Part shown: positions 1 to 7,775 of the stretch, piece by piece
Position numbering within the stretch: position 1 is the stretch's first letter
Layout: each line of letters opens with the position of its first letter
NCBI GenBank assembly: GCA_902491575.1
Contig: CABUID010000015.1
Coordinates: 1-46,539, forward strand
Origin: an uncultured Bacillota bacterium
GTDB lineage: Bacteria; Bacillota_I; Bacilli_A; RFN20; CAG-631
Reading direction: 5' to 3'
DNA length: 46,539 nt
The notes under the pieces: model-generated
Seen by the model: the letters and a program-made list of their open reading frames with translations, nothing else
Database searches by the model: none
What the model was told of the DNA's origin: nothing
Position numbers and translations under genes: made by a program

Positions 1-17
1 AAGGAGGTATTAATCAT

Positions 18-920
18 ATGTTTAAAAACAAGACAATTAAATTCTTTTTAATATTAGGTGTGATTCTCTTTAGCCTCGTTGGATTTGTTGGATGTTCTAA
101 ATCAGGTGATAACAATAGTGTAGATGCTACGTATATCAGTACTTATTTTGAAGATGATCATATAGATGGTCAATTTAAAATTGTAAATAATCACATTGAT
201 TTAGTAACATTACTAGAAAATGATACTCCTGAAAAATATAATGAAGATTTTTTTGAAAATAAATCTCTTTTAGTTTTTAAAATCGTTGAATCAAGTGGTG
301 GAAATAAAAGTGAAATTGAATCTTATGAAATTATAGATAAGACACTTAATGTATATGTTAAAACCAAACAATATGGAGATACTGCTGATATGGGATATTG
401 GTGGTTTATTTTAGAATTAAGTAAAGAAGAAGTTGAAACTTTTGATAATGTTAAAATTTTTAAAAATGGTGAAGAAATTATGAATGATGAAAAACAAAAT
501 GACACAAATAATATAAGTTATTACACAAGTTATTCATTTAACAATATTATTAAATGGCCATTTTTTATTGGCGAAGAATATAATTTAGCTTTTGGGGAAA
601 GAAGATATTACTTTATCTTATCTTTTCAAAATATAGATGATATTTTTTACACTTCTACTGGAATAAATACATCAGATTATTTTAATGAAAGTTTGTTTGA
701 AGATAATGTTGTTTTATGCGTTGTAAGAGATGAAACTGGTGGTACAGCAGATGTGAAATATTATGATTTTGAAGTTATGGGACTTAAACTTTCTATTGAG
801 GAAGAAATAGTTGGAGGTGGAGCAGAAGTTGTTAGCAGATATTTAGATTTTGTAATAATTCCTAAAAGCGAAATTCCTAATGGAGAATTAAATTTAGACC
901 TAGAGTATTATTGGGATTAA
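18..920 (+). CDS. Lipoprotein with two related domains (PrcB-like?)
   Basis: A 300-residue predicted lipoprotein. A perfect AAGGAGG site sits at the window edge, about 10 bases before the ATG. Residues 1-25 are a basic then hydrophobic signal peptide ending in a lipobox (FVGC), with Cys26 as the expected lipidated residue, so it should sit on the outer face of the membrane. The mature part seems to contain the same module twice: residues about 78-155 and 225-298 share a pattern of F-E-N/D, a hydrophobic strand, a short GG turn, and then two more strands. This strand-GG-strand pattern recalls the PrcB C-terminal domain family; that is a resemblance noticed by eye, not a firm assignment. A frame-broken secreted-protein gene follows 29 bases downstream, so the two may be co-transcribed. 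Function unknown. Confidence 0.8.
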   Translation: MFKNKTIKFFLILGVILFSLVGFVGCSKSGDNNSVDATYISTYFEDDHIDGQFKIVNNHIDLVTLLENDTPEKYNEDFFENKSLLVFKIVESSGGNKSEIESYEIIDKTLNVYVKTKQYGDTADMGYWWFILELSKEEVETFDNVKIFKNGEEIMNDEKQNDTNNISYYTSYSFNNIIKWPFFIGEEYNLAFGERRYYFILSFQNIDDIFYTSTGINTSDYFNESLFEDNVVLCVVRDETGGTADVKYYDFEVMGLKLSIEEEIVGGGAEVVSRYLDFVIIPKSEIPNGELNLDLEYYWD

Positions 921-949
921 TTAAGATATTATATAAGGAGAATCTAATA

Positions 950-1632
950 ATGATAAAGAAATATTTATTAGTTATTACTATTGGCGATTCCTGTTCAATC
1001 CAAAAAAACATATGACAATTTTATTGAAAGCACCAACGTAAATATAAACAGTGATGAAATATCTATTATTGTTGCTTTGAATGAAGAATCAAATAATAAC
1101 GAATTTTTTTCTTTTACTAATGATTTAGAAGAGAATCAAGAATTGATTATGAAAATTCGAAATCAAAATAGAAACAATTTTAAAGAAAAAAATAATGTGT
1201 TTTCTCAAAATGAAGGTGGTTCTTGATAAATTAACAAGTTATGATTATGATCCTCCTGGATGGGTAACAAAAAAGCTACGTAAAAATGGGGTATGGGATT
1301 GGAAATCTTTTAAAATATCTTCACATGCAATAGAACTTCCTAATTTCGTGCCAATCCCAGGCAATCAAGAATCTGCTGAAGTCGAAGTGTTTCCGGATGT
1401 AAAAATTACTGATGATGTAATTATTGAAGAATCTGTTGAAGAACCTGCTCCACCAGTAATATTTATTCCTAGTTATCATGAGGAAGCTGTCTTTGAACAC
1501 ATTCCTTTTGGAGGAATAAATTATGGTGGTGTAATTGCCATTGGTTTTTGTGCATTTGCTCTTGCGTTATGTGGTGGCGGAAACCTTGGTTTGTGTTTTA
1601 CACAAGAATATAGTGTGAGAAGTTTTTTATAA
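950..1632 (+). pseudogene. Secreted protein gene broken by two frame shifts
   Basis: A good SD (AAGGAG, 935-940) and ATG at 950 begin a signal-peptide-like frame (MIKKYLLVIT) that stops at 1013-1015. The rest of the signal peptide (LLAIPVQS) and about 75 more residues lie in the next frame, from about 981 to the TGA at 1224-1226. A third frame, open from before 1195 to 1632, continues with a Pro-rich, acidic segment, a Gly/Ala/Cys-rich hydrophobic stretch near the C-terminus and no start codon with an SD of its own. Both shifts are in the same direction (+1). Read together they give one secreted protein of about 225 residues. Either the gene is decayed, or the sequence has errors, or the second shift is programmed (see findings). 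I recognise no family. Confidence 0.5.
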
Positions 1633-1647
1633 TTTTTTGGAGGTATC

Positions 1648-2130
1648 ATGAGAAAGAAAGTTTATTACAGATATATTAAAAAAGATGCAAATAATGATTT
1701 TTTATATGAATTTTGTGGGATTTCTATGGAAGATTTGAGTTATTATTTATATTTAATTGGCATCGAAAAAAAAGATATATATTTATATAGGGACATTCCA
1801 AATTATAGAAATATGACAAGCAAAAAATTTTGTGAATGTATTCGTAGAAAAAATTTATTTACTTATAATAAAGGTTTTAGTAGTATTAAAACGGCGAATG
1901 ATGCATTATTTTTACTAAAAAATAATAATTCAAAAATATTTCAGCAGAGTTTAGATGATTTACTATTAAGCAAAGAATTTGATGACTTTGTTCTATTTGC
2001 ATATGCTCATGATCACGATTGGAAATTATATTTATATATAGATAATGAATTATTAGCAAATTGCTTTATTAACTATATTAAGAGAAAAACTAATTTAATT
2101 TTTTCAGTATCAGATTTTGATTATAATTAG
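1648..2130 (+). CDS. Hypothetical protein, 160 residues
   Basis: It starts at an ATG behind TTGGAGGT, 15 bases after the end of the broken secreted-protein gene, and is closed by a strong terminator, so it is the last gene of a short left-end operon. The protein is basic and rich in Tyr, Phe, Asp and Asn, has no signal peptide or membrane segment, and should be cytosolic. Visible features are a Lys/Arg-rich segment around residues 50-65, an aromatic DDFVLFAYAHDHDWKLYLY stretch near residues 112-130, and a basic C-terminal helix. I recognise no domain. Its place after two exported proteins would suit an accessory or immunity-like role, but nothing in the sequence proves that. Confidence 0.65.
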   Translation: MRKKVYYRYIKKDANNDFLYEFCGISMEDLSYYLYLIGIEKKDIYLYRDIPNYRNMTSKKFCECIRRKNLFTYNKGFSSIKTANDALFLLKNNNSKIFQQSLDDLLLSKEFDDFVLFAYAHDHDWKLYLYIDNELLANCFINYIKRKTNLIFSVSDFDYN

Positions 2131-2140
2131 AAAGTTTTTT

Positions 2141-2173
2141 ACTCATTACAGTAATTAGTAATGAGTTTTTTTT
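2141..2173 (+). terminator. Intrinsic terminator of the left-end operon
   Basis: ACTCATTAC (2141-2149) pairs perfectly with GTAATGAGT (2158-2166) over an 8-base loop and is followed by a run of eight T. It lies 10 bases after the stop of the 160-residue gene. Confidence 0.85.
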
Positions 2174-2256
2174 AGTTTAATTTGGACTATTATCTCTTTA
2201 TATTCTTTAAATGTATTATAATTTTAATATATTAAAATTTATAAAGGTTGGCTATT

Positions 2257-2595
2257 ATGATAAAAAAAGTAGAAATAAAAAGAAATATTCCTAAAGCAGA
2301 GTTACTATGGGAAAAATTATGGATACAATGAAGAGATGGCAAAATCATAACCCCACTTGATGAACTATTGACATATCTTTCAATAGTTCAAGAAGGAGGA
2401 CATATTAAGCTATTTATAATCTTATAATCTAAAGAAAAAGCCCTTTTATTTATAAAAGGACTAAAAGGTATTCTACCAAGCAAATTAATATGCATAAAAG
2501 ATAACCATCCGAAAAAATGGATGAATGTGCGAAGTCTCAAAAATAGTAAAAAAAGAACTGTGAAGCCTTCCTTTCAACAGATTTTCAAAAGTTAA
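2257..2595 (+). pseudogene. Decayed reading frame with two in-frame stops
   Basis: An ATG at 2257 with a weak SD (AAAGG) opens a frame interrupted by TGA at 2329 and TAA at 2425 but otherwise open to a TAA at 2593. Two stops in about 113 codons is few for DNA this AT-rich, so it looks like former coding sequence. The middle part contains LLTYLSIVQEGGH, loosely similar to the NGG-x-x-FF region of DUF4375/DMP19-like proteins; I treat that as a hint only. It could also be non-coding spacer. A short perfect hairpin (CCTTTTAT/ATAAAAGG, 2442-2459) lies inside it. Confidence 0.3.
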
Positions 2596-2612
2596 GTTTT
2601 TTCACAGCCTCT
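2549..2612 (-). terminator. Probable terminator downstream of the HU gene
   Basis: On the minus strand CTGTGAA (2607-2601) pairs with TTCACAG (2564-2558) across a long loop and is followed by TTCTTTTTTT. The arms are perfect, but the loop of about 36 bases is larger than usual. Confidence 0.5.
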
Positions 2613-2618
2613 TTTTTC

Positions 2619-2891
2619 TTATTTAACTTGTTCTTTAAAACTTTTTGAAGGACGGAATCCTGCAACTCGATAAGAAGGAATGATGACTCTTCTATTTGAA
2701 TTAGGAATAACAGCTGTTCTTTGTCTACGAGTCTTTACCATAAAATTACCAAATCCTGGAATTTTAACAGTTTCTCCTGCTTTTAATTCTTCTACAATGG
2801 TTGAAAAAATAGCATTAACCATTTCTTCAGCTCTTGCTTTTGTAACATTTTTTTCAGCAGCAATTTTGTCAATCAATTCTTTTTTATTCAT
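2619..2891 (-). CDS. hup: HU-family DNA-binding protein
   Basis: A 90-residue histone-like nucleoid protein, full length for the family. It begins MNKKELIDKIAAE and has the conserved VKIPGFGNF turn at about residues 42-50, the DNA-wrapping beta-arm (about 53-76, with RRQRTAVIPNSNRR), and the ending GFRPSKSFKEQVK. HU binds DNA non-specifically as a dimer and compacts or bends the nucleoid. The start is supported by AAAGGAG 9 bases upstream and by its own sigma-A-type promoter. It lies immediately downstream (in minus-strand order) of spoIVA, the same arrangement as the spoIVA-hbs neighbourhood of Bacillus subtilis, which supports both assignments. Confidence 0.96.
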   Translation of the reverse strand: MNKKELIDKIAAEKNVTKARAEEMVNAIFSTIVEELKAGETVKIPGFGNFMVKTRRQRTAVIPNSNRRVIIPSYRVAGFRPSKSFKEQVK

Positions 2892-2928
2892 ATTTGTTTC
2901 TCCTTTTGTAATATATAAGGCTAATTGA

Positions 2929-2957
2929 ATTATATAACACTTTTTTAAACTAGTAAA
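2929..2957 (-). promoter_or_regulatory. Sigma-A promoter of hup
   Basis: On the minus strand a -35 TTTACT (2957-2952) and a perfect -10 TATAAT (2934-2929) are separated by 17 bases, about 40 bases before the hup start. Confidence 0.65.
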
Positions 2958-2972
2958 TAAAAGATTTTTAAG

Positions 2973-3004
2973 AAAAAAAAGTAATCATACTAAAGTATGA
3001 TTAC
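2973..3004 (-). terminator. Terminator of spoIVA
   Basis: GTAATCATAC (2981-2990) pairs perfectly with GTATGATTAC (2995-3004) around a TAAA loop. On the minus strand it is followed by eight T (2980-2973), directly after the spoIVA stop. Confidence 0.9.
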
Positions 3005-3010
3005 AGTTTT

Positions 3011-4477
3011 TTAAAATACAAAGACAATAATATTGTTTTTTTGCTTAGAAGAGGCGATTTTTAGGGCTTTTTGAAGCTTTTGCTTACAATTTTCAGGCAA
3101 GTTTTGTAACTTGCCATTTATCCCATCACTTAACATCTCAATCAGTGGTCTTCCAAACATGTTCATAGAAGTAATATTTTCTGGATCTTTGTTCAAATAT
3201 TCAATCATTGCTTCTGCTTGTTGTTTAGAACCTAAAATAGGCTCAAATGAATCTTCAATATCTACTTTAAACATATGAATAGCTGGAGCAGATGCCTTAA
3301 TTTGAATTCCATAACGATTATTTTGCTTTATCATTTCTGGAGTAGATAATTGTATATCTTCTGTCGTTGGATAAGCAACGCCATATCCTGATTCTTTAGC
3401 TTGTTTTATTGCTGGAAGTAATGTAGATAATTTATCGGAATACATACGATATTCTTGTAAGATTCTGATCAAATCGGCTTTATCATTAATTGGTGTTTTC
3501 AAAATTTGGTTTAAAACTTGTTCATATAAACCATCTTGTGCTTCTAATGTAATCGTAACAACACCCGTTCCTGTATCCACATTACTAATTAAAGCACTTT
3601 TAATATTTTCATTTTGTTCAATTAATTCAGCCATTTTTTTAACATCTTTGACTTTTTTACATTCTAAGATAGCATTTTCAATTGTTTCTTTAAATGAAAC
3701 TTTTAAAGGATTATCATCCTCCAAAACGGCAATCCATGTTGGTGTTATCACTTCAACATCTGTAACTGGAAATTCATATAAAGCAGTTTGTAAAACATTG
3801 GTTGCATCTGTTTGATTCATATTTTCAACAGACATAATAATTGCACTAACTCCATACTTTTCTTCAATTTCCTGTTTAACTGTTAAGGCTTTTTCACCAT
3901 TTGGATCTTTTGAATTAACAATAATAATAAATGGCTTATTAATTTCTTTTAATTCATTAATAACATCTTCTTCTGCTTTAACATATGCTTCTCGTGGAAT
4001 ATCCACAATGGTTCCATCTGTAGTGACAACAATTCCGATAGTAGAATGATCATTAATTACCTTGTTTGTTCCAACTTTTGCTGCTTCATCAAATGGAATA
4101 GCATCATCAAACCAAGGTGTCTTAACCATCCTAACATTTTCGCCTTCTTTGTAACCTAAAGCTTCATTAAAAACATAACCAACACAGTCAACCAAACGAA
4201 TATTAACATATAATTCTTCATCTACTTTAACACTAACTGCATTATTTGGAACAAATTTTGGTTCACAAGTCATAATTTGTTTTCCAAGTCCAGCTTGTGG
4301 TAATTCGTCTATAGCTCGGCGTTTTTCATTTTCATCCGTAATATTTTCTAAAACCACAAGTTCCATAAATTTCCTAATAAAAGTTGATTTGCCAACTCTT
4401 ACAGGACCCACAACACCAACATAAATATCACTATTGGTTCTTGTACCTATATTTTTTAGTAATTCTAATGTGTTCAC
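3011..4477 (-). CDS. spoIVA: Stage IV sporulation protein A (spore coat ATPase)
   Basis: A 488-residue protein with the length and layout of SpoIVA, the ATPase that polymerises on the outer forespore membrane and is the basement layer of the spore coat. The N-terminal P-loop domain shows Walker A GPVRVGKST (residues 24-32, Lys30), LVDCVG, the threonine-rich TTDGT segment and an NSKDP specificity-like motif. The middle and C-terminal domains follow, ending in a hydrophobic tail (NNIIVFVF), as in the family, where the extreme C-terminus is needed for localisation. Translation starts at a GTG (4477) behind AAAGGAG. Transcription of the family is sigma-E-dependent; the upstream CATATTCT (about 4510-4503) may be a -10, but I could not pair it convincingly with a -35. 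Its presence shows that this organism sporulates or recently did. Confidence 0.96.
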   Translation of the reverse strand: MNTLELLKNIGTRTNSDIYVGVVGPVRVGKSTFIRKFMELVVLENITDENEKRRAIDELPQAGLGKQIMTCEPKFVPNNAVSVKVDEELYVNIRLVDCVGYVFNEALGYKEGENVRMVKTPWFDDAIPFDEAAKVGTNKVINDHSTIGIVVTTDGTIVDIPREAYVKAEEDVINELKEINKPFIIIVNSKDPNGEKALTVKQEIEEKYGVSAIIMSVENMNQTDATNVLQTALYEFPVTDVEVITPTWIAVLEDDNPLKVSFKETIENAILECKKVKDVKKMAELIEQNENIKSALISNVDTGTGVVTITLEAQDGLYEQVLNQILKTPINDKADLIRILQEYRMYSDKLSTLLPAIKQAKESGYGVAYPTTEDIQLSTPEMIKQNNRYGIQIKASAPAIHMFKVDIEDSFEPILGSKQQAEAMIEYLNKDPENITSMNMFGRPLIEMLSDGINGKLQNLPENCKQKLQKALKIASSKQKNNIIVFVF

Positions 4478-4514
4478 ACTTATTTCTCCTTTATATCAAT
4501 AAAGAATATGTAAA

Positions 4515-4543
4515 CAAAAACGAGATTAGAACAATAATCTCGT
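4515..4543 (-). terminator. Terminator overlapping the end of the CPBP protease gene
   Basis: On the minus strand ACGAGATTA (4543-4535) pairs with TAATCTCGT (4528-4520) and is followed by TTTTTG. The 5' arm encodes the last codons and the 3' arm begins with the stop codon, so coding sequence and terminator share bases. Confidence 0.8.
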
Positions 4544-5608
4544 TAGAAAATGAATAATTGTTTCTGTAGTATCCACATCGACTAAATTCATTAATAATAT
4601 CATTATAAAGGAAATTCCATTATAGGTCATATGCATTGCGATTGAAGTCATCAAATTTTTTGATTTATAATAAGCAAATGTTAGACCAAATGCTCCGATT
4701 AAATAAATAGGCAATGTTAACATATCACTCTTTAAAACTTCATAATCTGGAGCGGCAGGATCTGCATACACATCTTGGAATGTAGCAATCATATGCACAC
4801 CTGCAAATAAAAGTGTCGTAACAACAAGACCGATAATTTCTGTCTTTTTGTTTTTATTCGTGAAAGATCTAAAAACACCAAATCGGAAAATTAACTCCTC
4901 GTAAATTGGAGCAGCTATAACGACAAACAAAAAGCCTAGTAAAGGTGAATTAAAGATTACATCATTTACAGCATTCTGATTTGTACTTGTACTTTCTAAT
5001 CCTAATCCTTGTAATATAAAAGAGTAAATCATATTTCCGCCATACATGATGGCTAAACCAATACCAAACCATTTCCATGTTTGATTATCTTTAGCTTCCG
5101 CAAAAAATGTTTTTATAAATTTTCTAAATAAAATAATAATGACAACTAAAATAAACAATTCACAAATGACCTGCGTAATACTCGTTATTTTTACATATGT
5201 ATTCACGATTTCAACAGGGCAAACAGATAAATCATCTGCATGTTCTGCAATACAGGAAAAATCATAACCTTTGTTTTTATAACTTGCAACCAGTATTCCT
5301 CCAATGATAGAAAACAAAACATTCATCAAAAGATAACCACCACAAGCAATTAAAAGATGGTGCCAAAACTTTGTTTTTAAATCGACGTATCCCAAATGAT
5401 TTCTGATAATACTCATATTTCCTTCATCACCTTTGATAAAAGAATGATTTGAAGAATTCTCATTTTGTTGATTCTCTTTTAAACTTTCATTTCCTTCCTC
5501 TTTAACTTCAAAATGTAAAGTGGTTTGTTCGTCGTTTAATTTACTTTTACAAAATGGACATTCGGTTGCATCATCAGGCATACTATAACCACAATTTTTA
5601 CAATACAT
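4526..5608 (-). CDS. CPBP-family intramembrane metalloprotease with N-terminal zinc ribbon
   Basis: A 360-residue membrane protein. Residues 1-25 form a zinc ribbon (CKNCG ... CPFCKSKL). A charged linker of about 60 residues follows, then about eight membrane segments. The C-terminal half holds the CPBP (CAAX protease/bacteriocin-processing, Abi) signature: EELIFRFGVF (EExxxR, about residues 237-246), then GVHMIA (about 268-273) and a C-terminal HMTYN motif, the expected metal-binding Glu and His residues. Members cut substrates within the membrane; substrates here are unknown. It has its own sigma-A-type promoter and terminator, so it is a single-gene unit between spmB and spoIVA. The zinc ribbon at the cytosolic end may bind a partner or sense metal or redox state; that is inference. 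Confidence 0.88.
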   Translation of the reverse strand: MYCKNCGYSMPDDATECPFCKSKLNDEQTTLHFEVKEEGNESLKENQQNENSSNHSFIKGDEGNMSIIRNHLGYVDLKTKFWHHLLIACGGYLLMNVLFSIIGGILVASYKNKGYDFSCIAEHADDLSVCPVEIVNTYVKITSITQVICELFILVVIIILFRKFIKTFFAEAKDNQTWKWFGIGLAIMYGGNMIYSFILQGLGLESTSTNQNAVNDVIFNSPLLGFLFVVIAAPIYEELIFRFGVFRSFTNKNKKTEIIGLVVTTLLFAGVHMIATFQDVYADPAAPDYEVLKSDMLTLPIYLIGAFGLTFAYYKSKNLMTSIAMHMTYNGISFIMILLMNLVDVDTTETIIHFLTRLLF

Positions 5609-5633
5609 TCAATATCCCTTCCTTTCAAACACT

Positions 5634-5662
5634 ATTCTATCATATTCAAAATCATTAGTAAA
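5634..5662 (-). promoter_or_regulatory. Promoter of the CPBP protease gene
   Basis: On the minus strand TTTACT (5662-5657), a 17-base spacer and TAGAAT (5639-5634) lie 26 bases before the start codon. Confidence 0.5.
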
Positions 5663-5666
5663 AATA

Positions 5667-6182
5667 TTATTTAAATATTACTAAAGCAAAAACAATAGCC
5701 AAAGCAATACCTACAAAATCAGCAAATAAAGCGGCTTTTAAAGTATGGCGCCATTTTGTAACTTTAATGGAAGAAAAATATAGCGCTATGACATAAAAAG
5801 TTGTGTCTGTACTTCCTTGTATTAATGAAGCCGTTATACATTCTAAAGAATCTGCATCCACTTGACAAACTGAATTTAAAATCGCTAAAGAAGCACCACC
5901 ACTAATCGGTCTAAAAAAAACCATCGGTACAATATTCGTGATGAAATCACTGTTATCAAAAGCCTTTCCTATTAATTTACCAATATCATCAATTAAACCA
6001 CTACTTTTTAAGATGACCACTGCACTAATCATAGCGATAACCGACGGAATGATTTCTTTTGATAATTTTAATCCTTCTAATGCTCCATTACAAAAAGCAC
6101 TAAAAGCATCTTTCTTTTTTATTATTGCCAAAACTAAAGCCAATATGAGTAAAATTGGAATAATCAATATCGAAATAATCAT
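5667..6182 (-). CDS. spmB: Spore maturation protein B
   Basis: A 171-residue membrane protein of the SpmB (nucleoside-recognition/Gate domain) family. It has four to five hydrophobic segments and the conserved regions MVFFRPISGGASLAIL (about residues 87-102) and QGSTDTTFYVIALYF (about 122-136). In Bacillus, SpmA and SpmB are needed for full dehydration of the spore core, and both act in the membrane. The start codon overlaps the end of spmA by four bases (ATGA), so the two are translationally coupled. The length is normal for the family. The gene ends 58 bases before the start of the CPBP protease gene without an obvious strong terminator. Confidence 0.94.
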   Translation of the reverse strand: MIISILIIPILLILALVLAIIKKKDAFSAFCNGALEGLKLSKEIIPSVIAMISAVVILKSSGLIDDIGKLIGKAFDNSDFITNIVPMVFFRPISGGASLAILNSVCQVDADSLECITASLIQGSTDTTFYVIALYFSSIKVTKWRHTLKAALFADFVGIALAIVFALVIFK

Positions 6183-6763
6183 GCTTTTTCTCGATAAGGT
6201 TTCCTTAATATCTTATCGGCTAATAATCCAAATACACACGCAGCTAAAGTAGATAAAATCGCAAACAATACAAAATCCGTCGGTGTTTTTGAACCATAAC
6301 TTTTACGAATACTGATAACTGTTGTTGGTAACAAAGTCACTCCTGCTGTATTTAAAACTAAAAAAGTAATCATTTCATCGCTTGCTACACCTTCTGGCAT
6401 TGTTGAGATTTCCTTTAATCTTTTAATGCCTTTTAATCCTGATGGAGTAGCTGCAAAACCTAACCCAAACATATTGGCTGCAATATTCATCGATAAATAC
6501 TCAATGGCTTCTTGATCTGTTAAATTTGGCATGATTTTTTTAAATATTGGCTTTATAGCCAAACTAATAAAATCAATAATTCCAACTTCTTTAAAGATAT
6601 ACATAAACCCTGTCCAAAATATTGTAGAAGATAAAACAATAATTAAAAATTCAAATGCTTCTTCAGGAATTGATAAAATTCCATCCAAAAGCAATTCTGT
6701 CCTTCCAGTACAAATTGCATAAATAGATGCAACTGCAATAATGAATGCCCAAATTTTTCCCAT
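6179..6763 (-). CDS. spmA: Spore maturation protein A
   Basis: A 194-residue polytopic membrane protein matching SpmA throughout: an N-terminal hydrophobic segment, IFWTGFMYIFKEVGI (about residues 48-62), NIAANMFGLGFAATPSGLK (about 93-111) and NTAGVTLLPTTVISIR (about 138-153). It works with SpmB in spore core dehydration. It is first in a two-gene operon with spmB (4-base overlap). AAGGAAG precedes the ATG, and a sigma-E-like promoter lies just upstream, consistent with mother-cell expression of the family in Bacillus. Confidence 0.95.
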   Translation of the reverse strand: MGKIWAFIIAVASIYAICTGRTELLLDGILSIPEEAFEFLIIVLSSTIFWTGFMYIFKEVGIIDFISLAIKPIFKKIMPNLTDQEAIEYLSMNIAANMFGLGFAATPSGLKGIKRLKEISTMPEGVASDEMITFLVLNTAGVTLLPTTVISIRKSYGSKTPTDFVLFAILSTLAACVFGLLADKILRKPYREKA

Positions 6764-6781
6764 AATCCACTTCCTTGTTTA

Positions 6782-6808
6782 AGTGTATGTGATCATAAAT
6801 ATTTTTAT
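6782..6808 (-). promoter_or_regulatory. Sigma-E-like promoter of spmAB
   Basis: On the minus strand CATACACT (6789-6782) matches the sigma-E -10 consensus CATACAnT at every fixed position, with an ATA -35 core (6808-6806) 16 bases upstream. The predicted transcript would start about 10 bases before the spmA start. The -35 is only three informative bases, so the match rests mainly on the -10 and on the gene's known regulation. Confidence 0.5.
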
Positions 6809-6950
6809 TTGCTTTTTTAAAGATTTTCAAAAAAAGGAACTTTTTTCTTCTTCACAAATGATATTTATTGTTTATTTTAAATTATAATTCTTTTAAAGTT
6901 CAGAAATTATAAAAAAGAAGGACTTTGTTCTTTTTATTTTCTAGAGTTTT

Positions 6951-6960
6951 ATGCTATAAT
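6951..6960 (+). promoter_or_regulatory. Extended -10 promoter of the YwaF-like pair
   Basis: ATGCTATAAT (TGn plus a perfect TATAAT at 6955-6960) lies 26 bases before the first YwaF-like start. No clear -35 is visible, which is typical of extended -10 promoters. Confidence 0.55.
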
Positions 6961-6986
6961 TTTTTTGTTTATGAGGTAGTAATAAA

Positions 6987-7775
6987 ATGTTAACTTTTTT
7001 AAATGACTATAAAATCTATGAAGTACCTAACCGATTTTCTTATCAGCATATTCTTCTTTTGCTCATGGATATTATTTATATTTTAATGATTTCTTTATTA
7101 CTAAGAAATAAAAACAAAAAAACACAAAAAATTTATTTTTTAGTAGTTAACTTCTTATGTATTGGTTTATTTGTAGGAAGAATGTTTTTTGGTTGGGAAA
7201 ATGCACGTATTTACAATCAAGGTTCAAAAACCACTTTGCTTCCTTTGGAATTGTGCAATTTAAATATTTTTGTTTCTACATTTACTATTCTTTTAAATAA
7301 AAAAACACTATATAACTATTCTTATTATATTTCGATGATTGGAGGTCTAATCCCTTTAATTGTTTTCCCAGATTGTCATATGATTACAAATGGCAATAAT
7401 TTATTTCATTATATGTTTATCGATTATTGGTTTATACACACACACCTTGTAGCAATACCGATATGGATGATTGTTTGCCGATGGTTCAAACCATCGATTA
7501 AAGCCATTCCACAAACTTTATTATTCTTGTTTATTATTTATACTTTTGTTTTTACTAGTTCATTAGTTTTAAGAAACTTTCCAAGTTTTGAAGGAGCGAA
7601 TTACATGTATTGCATCAATGATAATAACTTGCCGATTTTGAAGCAACTTCATCAATGGATTCCTTATCCTTATTTATATGCTTTACCTTTAATTCTTCCG
7701 ATTACTCTTTTATTTTATATACTTGGCTTACCATTTATAAAAGCAAATAAAAAGGAGGCTTTAAACAATGCTTAA
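6987..7775 (+). CDS. YwaF-like (TIGR02206-type) membrane protein, copy 1
   Basis: A 262-residue protein with about six to seven membrane segments. It resembles the TIGR02206/YwaF family of uncharacterised Bacillota membrane proteins: a short N-terminal segment, then a Trp/Asn-containing loop, then the family hallmark LLPLELCNLNIF (about residues 82-93), in which an acidic or histidine residue and a Cys-Asn sit within a membrane helix, and later conserved His residues (FIHTHLV, about 148-154). Function is unknown. GAGGTAG precedes the ATG. The gene overlaps the next, related gene by 8 bases, so the products are likely made together and may form a complex. Confidence 0.75.
   Translation: MLTFLNDYKIYEVPNRFSYQHILLLLMDIIYILMISLLLRNKNKKTQKIYFLVVNFLCIGLFVGRMFFGWENARIYNQGSKTTLLPLELCNLNIFVSTFTILLNKKTLYNYSYYISMIGGLIPLIVFPDCHMITNGNNLFHYMFIDYWFIHTHLVAIPIWMIVCRWFKPSIKAIPQTLLFLFIIYTFVFTSSLVLRNFPSFEGANYMYCINDNNLPILKQLHQWIPYPYLYALPLILPITLLFYILGLPFIKANKKEALNNA

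Noticed and set aside
2257..2427. TGA at 2329 read as tryptophan (Mycoplasma-type code)
   Set aside because: holB and other genes end at TGA, and tryptophan is written TGG throughout, so TGA is a stop.
2680..2928. Open frame on the plus strand across the HU gene
   Set aside because: It is the antisense of hup, has no SD and no recognisable protein features; hup is certain.
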